A stretch of 64,000 nucleotides of DNA from Siderastrea siderea (lineage: Eukaryota > Cnidaria > Anthozoa > Scleractinia > Rhizangiidae): the NCBI GenBank assembly GCA_964030785.1, contig OZ034968.1, forward strand, positions 31,767,186 to 31,831,185, written 5' to 3'. Shown here piece after piece: positions 57,320 to 64,000 of the stretch. The position numbers and the translations under genes were made by a program. Below the pieces are notes generated by a model. That model did no database searches and was not told where the DNA came from. It saw nothing but the letters and a program-made list of their open reading frames with translations. Each line of letters starts with the position of its first letter. Position 1 is the first letter of the stretch.

Positions 57320-58015
57320 GGGCATGTACTTAAACGCCGGAACGCCGGAACCCCGGAATGCCGGAACCCCGGAATGCCGGAATACTAAAACCCCGAACGC
57401 GGGAATACTTAAACCCTGAACACTGGAATACTTAAACCCGAAATGCCGGAATACCTCAACTCTAAATGACGATTTAACATACAGAAGATCGCTGAAAAGA
57501 CAAACAATTAGGGTTAAGCCGCGCTACCGCATTATTAATGATACCTTCTGACTCCCGCCAAAACCATTCTCCTCACTATCCCCTCCTTTCCCGCCAACCA
57601 TTATTATTATAATTTATTTGATTGCTGGGCTGTTTCGCGCTGGCATCGACATGGAGGACTCTCCAGCAAGGTAAGCGTATGTACCTGAAATTTTCTCTTT
57701 GACTTAAAGCGTTTAAAGTAACATTTTACAAAGTGATAAACTGTTATTCCCTTCCTTTAGTCCCAACCAAAGTCCAGAGAAAAAGAGGTGAGACACTGAA
57801 TCTTAACTAGCCTGCGCGCAGGTTTTGGCGGGAGTCAGAAGGTAACGTTAATAATGTAGCGTGGCTTAACCTTAATTGTTCGTCTTTTCAGCGATCTTTT
57901 GTATATTAAATCGTCATTTAGAGTTCAAGTATTCTAGCGTTCCGGGTTTTAGTATTCCGGCGTTCCAGGTTTAAGTGTTCCGGCGTTCCGGCGTTCCGGG
58001 TTTAAGTACATGCCC
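57320..58015. mobile_element. Nested palindromic element with CGGAACGCC repeats and mini-exons
   Basis: Ends GGGCATGTACTTAAAC and its inverse; TTCCGGA directly repeated outside both ends (57313-57319, 58016-58022). Arms contain CCGGAACGCCGGAAC-type words and then TTAAGCC..TTCTGACTCCCGCCAAAAC, mirrored on the right. The 270-bp centre is not palindromic and holds two exon-like blocks. Confidence 0.75.
57651..57787 (+). other. Two exon-like blocks in the centre of the palindromic element
   Basis: ATGGAGGACTCTCCAGCAAG (57651-57670) is followed by a donor GTAAGC. A pyrimidine-rich acceptor CCCTTCCTTTAG precedes 57761-57787, followed by a donor GTGAGA. Joined they read MEDSPASPNQSPEKKR in one frame. 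This resembles the first two exons of a nuclear protein gene, captured or the remnant of the element's own gene. Too short to identify. Confidence 0.4.
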
Positions 58016-60956
58016 TTCCGGAGTTGATCACAGACTAGCCAGCTGGGTAGTATGAGAACCAGGCTTAATCAGTGGAAGTTACGAGTATCCTCAGATTTTT
58101 GTTAGGGATTGAATAGCGGGTGAGATACTCAAGCTCGCGCAAAAATTACTCTACTATAAGTTCTATCTCCACTAGACTACTCTTAATCTACCTGTACATT
58201 AGACGCCCGTTATCTAGAACAGAAACTCGTTTCCTCTTGAATACCGTCTCCAGTCATTTACTACTGTCATTGCCGAAGGAATTTTTGATTTCCTTGAAAC
58301 CCTACTTTATTTTAAATTAACCCTATAATGGGGGAGGGGGGGGGGGGGAGTGCACAGACTCTGCCTCTGGGGACTTGAAACTTTTCTATTATTTTTTTAA
58401 TGTGTGAACAAGCACCGCCAAAATTTTATTGAAAAATTAGTCGGGAACAAATTTAGTGTGGTAGGTCAATGTACAGTGACATTCACGTTGCTAAGGCAAT
58501 CAAACTTTGACAGGCGTGTTCATCTGAAATTGTTTGGTACATTACTGTTTTAACTGAAAACAAAAATGACTTTCTTACTGAAGGTGACATGCTATTAGAT
58601 AATTTTAGAGTTCTTTTTATTATTTTTGTTCACTTTTTGGTCAATTGGGTGGCTTTCCAAAGTCTTAGGGAAATCACGAAATCCAATACGGTGGATCCAA
58701 TTGGAAATTATGACATAAATCTGACGTCGTGTGACGTCATCAGTATCCCTTGCCGATCTCAAAGGAGACATTCTTGGACAAAATTCTTGGACATACTTTT
58801 GACCCTCTAAGTTTCATTTTCATTGCTTTATTGCTATCGGAGTTTGCTGGACGCCTGCCCCACAACGGCTTCAAAAGACCAAAAAAGGCCCGGTCTAGAT
58901 AGGGTTAAGGTTGTCTCTTAACTGCAGCTGATTACTTTCTCAAAACTGAAGGAACCTTTCAAAGCCCCAGAAGTCGAAAACAGGAAGGTTATTTTCAAAT
59001 CTATGAAGACGTACCCAGCTGTACGAGTTATTTTACTTAGCCAAACCATGGTCTTCATTGGGTTGTGTGCTTGCAGATAAAATTAAGGACAAAAATTTGT
59101 TTCTTCTCCCCATGAGCTCCAACCCTTTTTTTCAAATAATTTCACTATTAATTCGTGAAGGATCATGAATTCAAATTTTAGATAGCTAAGAGCCAAAACG
59201 CGAGTGCAAAATGCACATTAGTAACTGGTCAGCGGGTACTGCCAGAATAATGTAACACGACAGAACTAAATGCAGGGAAAGCTTGTTGTAAACGAAGGTT
59301 GTTGAACGAAGAATTTTCTCAAAAACCGACTGTTTGACGCTTCTAAGATGATCTCTGAAACGCACGGATCTATATATTTCATCGAAGATGACAGAAAATT
59401 GAGGTAACGGGTGCAAATGTTAACAGAACAAGATGCCCTTCGTTGATTTCATTGTTTTGCAAGGCACTAAGTGTTCGCTAAATAAGTTTGCAAAACACAG
59501 GCTGTGATATAGGTAATATGACTTGCTTTTATTGATTTATTCTCAGATTAATAGTTCTAGATCAAGGTTGTTTTGTAAAGCGCAATTAGCAATCATCGAG
59601 TGGCATATACTTCATAACTTGTTTATCTTGTGAATTGAACATAGTTAATGAGCTATTTGAATGCTGTACATTTTAATTAAAGCTATATGCGAAAAGTTAC
59701 CAGCTTACATTTGTGTCCTGCTGTAGTTTGAAACTATTTTCGTGTTTTCCTGATGTAAGGGAGCATTGCTCGCATCACAGTTGCTCTTAAATTCCACGCA
59801 TAGGTTGTGGTTCGTAATTGGCATAATTAAGAAATACTGGTGTTTCAAAGCGGCGCCACGTTCTTTAAACCGTCTGGCCGCACGATTTTATTTTATTGTA
59901 ATTAAGACCAAGTCTTTAACTTTCCATGACTGCAAGGAATTTGCTAGACGAGGTCTCACTTTTTGTTAACATGTATTTTTGTTTACCCATTTTTCCTGCT
60001 TTTTTAAAAGCTCTTAAATTGGGTTGTTAAAAGGAACTGTTTTAACTACTCAAAACAACTACATGGAAATGTCAGTAACAATGTAGGATAAGGAAGAGTT
60101 GTACTTATCAACCAACAGTAGAATTTTGTCCTGCATCAAATTTTAAGTGTTGTGAGGAGCTACCAAAGTTATTGAAAATTGGCATTTTTGTACCAATAAA
60201 ATGTGCATTTTTGTCCACCAGGGGACCCGCCTTGTAAACTGTCGAAGAAAGCATTTAGAGCCCAAACGAAAAGTGTTTTTAAAGTATCCAGACAAAGTGC
60301 AATTCACATACAAGATTTGAAGGAAATCTATTTTGTGACCAATTTGGGTTATGAGGATCTTAGGGAGACAGCCACTTAAAACGTGAAAATGATAACGCGC
60401 AGTCGTTGAAATGTCTTGTTTCTGTCCCTTATTTTTCTTTTAAAATGTTTTTGGTGGAATTGCTTGAGCTTCTGACAGCTGTTACGTTTGATAATTAAAG
60501 GCATAAAAGTGACCGGGAAACTACAAGGTGGCCGATTGCTTTTTGATTGGTGGAGTTTTTCGGAAGAAGTAGAAAGATGACATATGATCATCTTATGTCA
60601 ATTAAGTGCATACGTCAGGCAACTAACCCACAGTTTAAAGTAACTTGTACGATGTCTAGGTCAACCATCATTACTTAGTATTGTTGTGTTGAAATGATTA
60701 TTAAACTGCGAGTTAATATTTGGTCAGAAACGTGCAATTATGCTATGCGGAAAAAATTAAAACATTGTCTACTTTTAACAAGTTGACAAGCTAAGTCAAA
60801 ACCATGTGGTTGGAGATATGTTAATTTAACTAGAACTTGTTGAAAATTAAAAAATCCTGAAAATAAATTTGGTCCACAAAGGGTCAAAAGTCATAATTTA
60901 AGGAACTGTTTAATGATCAACAACTGAGATATTGTAAAAGTTCCTTTCACTGTAAA

Positions 60957-61820
60957 ATGGAAACCTGGTTCTGGATTGTTGGGTGGTTTCTTTCCATTCT
61001 TACGATAACTGGAAATGGATTTATTATCTTCCTTGTGTGCAGCAAACGACAGCTTCGCACCAAAACCAACGCGTTTGTCGTTTCACTGGCAGTGGCGGAT
61101 TTCTGTGTTGGGATGAGCGTTGTTCCTTCCTTGCTCTTCTGTGATATCACTAGTGTCTGCAACTGGCCTCGAACTTACCCGTCTTGGTTGCATTTGATAA
61201 GGCGGCTGTTTGGCTATGCTTCCGTGACAAACCTGTGCAGCTTGGTATTGGATCGTTATATTGCCGTTGTGAAGCCTTTAAAATAATTGAATTGTATGAC
61301 TCGCCACGTCGTCATCCAAATGATTTTCTTCTCGTGGGCGATTCCATTTGGTGTTGAAGTGTTTCCAGTGGCCTCGCTTGTTTCTTCAAAACTTGATACC
61401 TTAAGAAATATTTTCGAATGGTTTGTTATGATATTCTTTGAAATCCTTCCATGCTTAATACTGCTATTCTGCGTTGGATCCATGGTACGTCTTGTGCTTA
61501 AGCACGACAGTGCTGCACGTATCTTGGCAAAACAGTTGCGTTTTAACCATGAGATTTTGTTTAAAAGTCACGAGAAGGTTACAGTTAAAATAATGGCGAT
61601 TGTTGTAGGCTTGTTCCTTTTGTGTTATTGCATTCAGTTACGCTGTTCTGTTATACCACTATTTGGTCTTGCTAAAAGGTGTAACGACAATGAGTATAAA
61701 ATACCTATCTTAGTTTTGAACTCCGCAGTGAAACCTTTAGCATATGCTTTTGTGAAGAGAGACATAAATAAGGAATCTAAACGTGTATACAAAGTAATTT
61801 TTAAGAAGGGTAACAATTAA
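60957..61820 (+). pseudogene. Class A GPCR copy 7, full length except one in-frame stop
   Basis: Frame kept from METWFW to KKGNN (287 codons). Only nonsense lesion: TAA at 61284-61286 where sister copies have TAC (Tyr110, after the DRY loop). Helix 2 AVADFCVG and LDRYIAV are intact. Helix 7 reads AVKPLAYAF where others have AVNPLAYAF, so N7.49 of NPxxY is Lys. The first leader palindrome here is weakened (AAAACCATGTGG). AATAAA at 62121. Confidence 0.88.
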
Positions 61821-62348
61821 AGTACAACCTTCTAGTGAAAATAAATATATCGTTATACTCTAGGTAGTGTAAATTGATACGTAGAGTACACAGGTTAACC
61901 AGGCTATGAAACTGATAGCTCGAGTTTTTTTAGTAGTTTCTAGGAAAATTGAAAGTAAGTTAGACAAGAAACTGATGAAAAATTTCTTTAATTTATCCTA
62001 CATTATTTACCAAAAGATGTTATAACGTGCATTTGTGGATGAACTCGGGAATTTAAGGGAGTAATCGGCACTTTGTAAACAGCGGGTTTTTGGGCATGCA
62101 AAGAGCAACTTGGTCTACTGAATAAATATTGTGAGTAACAAAGTTAGTCTTCATACCCAGTTGATTCGTGGCGTTGATGTGTTTCTTAACAAAGCGAGCA
62201 TATCACGGAAAGTACAAAAAGAAAACCTGTGGCTTTAACCCTTAGAGCATTTTAAAGCATTTTGAAGTACATGCCTGATGAACCGATTAAAGAGGACTTC
62301 TCGTCCTTACTCGGAGATACTAGCCTAGCGAATATCTGTTTTTCTTAT

Positions 62349-63397
62349 TATCTCATCGCTGACGATAGCTGGAAATGGATTTATTATTTTCCTTGTGTGC
62401 AACAAACGACAGCTCTGCGCTAAAACCAACGCGTTTGTCGTTTCACTCGCAGTGGCGTTGTTCCTTCCTTGTTCTTCTGTGATATTACAAAGTGCTGCAA
62501 CTGGCCTCGAAATTGGCTATCTTGGGTACAGTTGACAAGATGGCTAGTAAGTTACGCATCTGTGACAAATTTGTGCATTTTAATTCTGGATCATTAAGGC
62601 CAAGTAACATGCGCAACATTTTTGTACAACTTGTCGCCCAACAAATGTTGCGTTGCCGCAAGTGAGATTGTTTGTTGCGCTTATTACCACCTCTGCGTTC
62701 AACAAATTTTCATGTTGCAATAAGTAGTCTAAGCGACGTCTACTTTCTGCGACATGAAAATTTGGTATACGCGGGGAGCTGGTAACACGCGCAACATTTT
62801 TTGCGCAACAGGTTGTACGGAAATGTTGCCCATATTACTTGGCCTTTACGTTGCCGTTGTGAAGCCTTTAAAATACTTGACTTTTATGACTCATCGCCGC
62901 GTCATCCAAATGATTCTCTTCTCGTAGGCGATCCCATTTGGTGTTACTAGCGTCGGTTGTTTATTCAAAACCGAATATCTTGAAAGTGATTTTCTCTTGA
63001 CTATTCATAATATGCTTTGAGTTCTTGTCAAGTATTTTGTTGATTTTTTGCTTGGCATCCATGGCAAACGTCAGTATGTAAACGCGATTACGCTACACGC
63101 ACCTTGGTAAAACAGTTACGTCAGTTTAATCACCACGCTTTGATTAAAAGACACGAAAAGACTACATTTAAAATAATGGCAATTGTTGTAGGTTTGTCTC
63201 TTGTGTGTTACGGTATTTTTCTTCTTTGTTCTGTGCTGTCAGTAGCTAATAATTTCACAAAAGATTGTGATGGCAAAGAATATAAAATACCTATTTTAGT
63301 TTTAAGCTCCGCCATTAATCCTTTACCTTTAGCCTATGCTTTACTCAAGAGAGACAAAGAAGGAATTTACAAATGTAACGTATACCTATGTTGTTAG
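62349..63397 (+). pseudogene. Class A GPCR copy 8, decayed and split by a MITE
   Basis: Begins within helix 1 (CTGACGATAGCTGGAAATGG); the ATG end is missing. It has a 24- to 30-bp deletion in helix 2, a MITE at 62597-62845 inside the DRY region, TAG for Trp in helix 4 (CTCGTAGGCG), a deletion after it, and a TGA in helix 5. The tail from KQLRQFNHHALIKRHEK to LAYALLKRDK is readable. Sister to copy 6. Confidence 0.85.
62597..62845. mobile_element. Harbinger-like MITE inside GPCR copy 8, TTA target
   Basis: 249 bp. Ends AGGCCAAGTAACAT and, inverted, ATATTACTTGGCCT, with TTA on both sides (62594-62596, 62846-62848). Sister genes read GGATCGTTACATTGCCG unbroken, so the target is exact. The interior repeats GCAACATTT and TTGTTGCGC words. 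Confidence 0.9.
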
Positions 63398-63414
63398 ATT
63401 TAAGCTAAACAAAT

Positions 63415-64000
63415 GAAAACAACCGTATTTTTATATATAAGCAAAGAGCTCGTTCTCTCTTGCTTTAGATCGAATTGTGTGGTCCAGAAACTACAGTAAC
63501 GTAAAAGTAGTCTAGAGTTGGGACAAAAAAATATCCAAATAGAAGTGAGGTTAACTTGTGCTCCCAATGGGAGAGCAGTACAATCTTTGAACGAACAGTT
63601 ACAAAAAAGCGCCTTCTTTGAATGGAGTCGCCATCAGGTTAATGATGAAGATGTTATATGCATGAGATTAAACATTTTAACGAATGTTGCCTGTTAAGTT
63701 AATTCATACGTGCTCTCCAAACAATGAAAACAGAAGGCTCTCTGGCTGTCATAAATTATGCCTCAGGTTAATTATTCCTCGCATCATGAAAAATCATGAA
63801 TTACCCCTCAACTTTGTGCTGACTGATAATGGTCTACCACCAGATAATACTTTCAAGGTATTCCAATAGCAGAATAAAAACACGATTTCGAATTTTTGGC
63901 TCAGTGGCCCTTGCATCGTGCTCATTTCACCAGAACCGCCAAGAGCAAGAGACAGATGGATAAATAACCTTCTTTGTGTTTATAGGAAGACTATCCCGAT
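63415..64000 (+). repeat. Duplicated 3' flank of GPCR copy 8
   Basis: Counterpart of 53915-54540; runs off the window edge. Confidence 0.8.

Larger units (their letters stand above)
55580..60375. mobile_element. 4.8-kb TTAA-inserted foldback element
   Basis: TTAA at 55576-55579 and 60376-60379. The inverted arms begin GTGGCTGTCTCCCTAAGATC and extend about 1.3 kb each (55580 to about 56882; about 59062 to 60375), so frames such as MLASQLLLNSTHRLWF appear on both strands as mirror images. The loop contains a 106-codon minus-strand frame (57219-56899, MGYRRFTFGKQYPTIRWFWG) of unknown meaning and the nested 57320-58015 element. No transposase recognised. Confidence 0.85.

Noticed and set aside
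55986..59969. Frame MLASQLLLNSTHRLWF as a duplicated gene
   Set aside because: Its two copies are the inverted arms of a foldback element; no recognisable domain and no start or promoter context.
1642..61162. Minus-strand frames of 68-90 codons recurring opposite the start of each GPCR (MQPFVISQKNKEG)
   Set aside because: They are antisense shadows of the conserved receptor 5' region.

Overview
The window looks like nuclear DNA of an anthozoan cnidarian, most likely a stony coral. It is AT-rich, has intron-containing genes with GT/AG borders, carries a tandem family of intronless class A GPCR genes, and is crowded with short inverted-repeat transposons of types familiar from coral genomes. 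This is an inference from sequence character; no marker gene fixes the species. No rRNA, genuine tRNA, CRISPR or bacterial operon is visible.

Layout. (1) 1-8.3 kb: two GPCR copies (1652-2574 frameshifted; 5521-6393 with one stop codon). (2) 9.0-29.3 kb: a foreign-looking block bounded by inverted copies of AACGGCTTGGAAAG, flanked on both sides by AATG, with arrays of the palindrome CATGCCCGGCATG inside both ends. It holds two spliced genes facing away from each other: a minus-strand gene (13581-22060) joining a transposase-like region with an HTHEDVD motif to a C-terminal chromodomain, and an unrecognised plus-strand gene (22653-28403, 339 codons over seven phase-consistent exons). I propose this is a giant DNA transposon of about 20 kb. 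A 2.2-kb MULE-like element carrying a piece of a RecQ-type helicase gene sits in its left palindrome array. (3) 29.5-40 kb: the 5' half of a third GPCR followed by an 8.8-kb foldback element (30825-39620) packed with nested insertions, then a GPCR scrap fused to an ATG microsatellite and a dead LINE 3' end. (4) 42.4-50.6 kb: a second copy of region 1 (segmental duplication), including the only uninterrupted GPCR ORF (46289-47161). (5) 51.4-64 kb: three further broken GPCRs (53039, 60957, 62349) separated by a 4.8-kb foldback element (55580-60375) that itself contains a palindromic element with two tiny exon-like blocks.

The GPCR cluster appears to be in birth-and-death evolution: eight recognisable 5'-containing or full copies plus one scrap, one of them open from start to stop, several only one or two lesions from open. 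Many GPCR units share a leader and a palindromic promoter site. At least nine insertions sit at TTAA sites, with further elements whose target duplications suggest Harbinger, hAT, MULE and TA-inserting families. Paralogous GPCR segments often give the empty site, so several insertion points can be read to the base.

Exon borders were found by reading splice sites and checking reading phase by hand. Identities were recalled from family knowledge, not searched.
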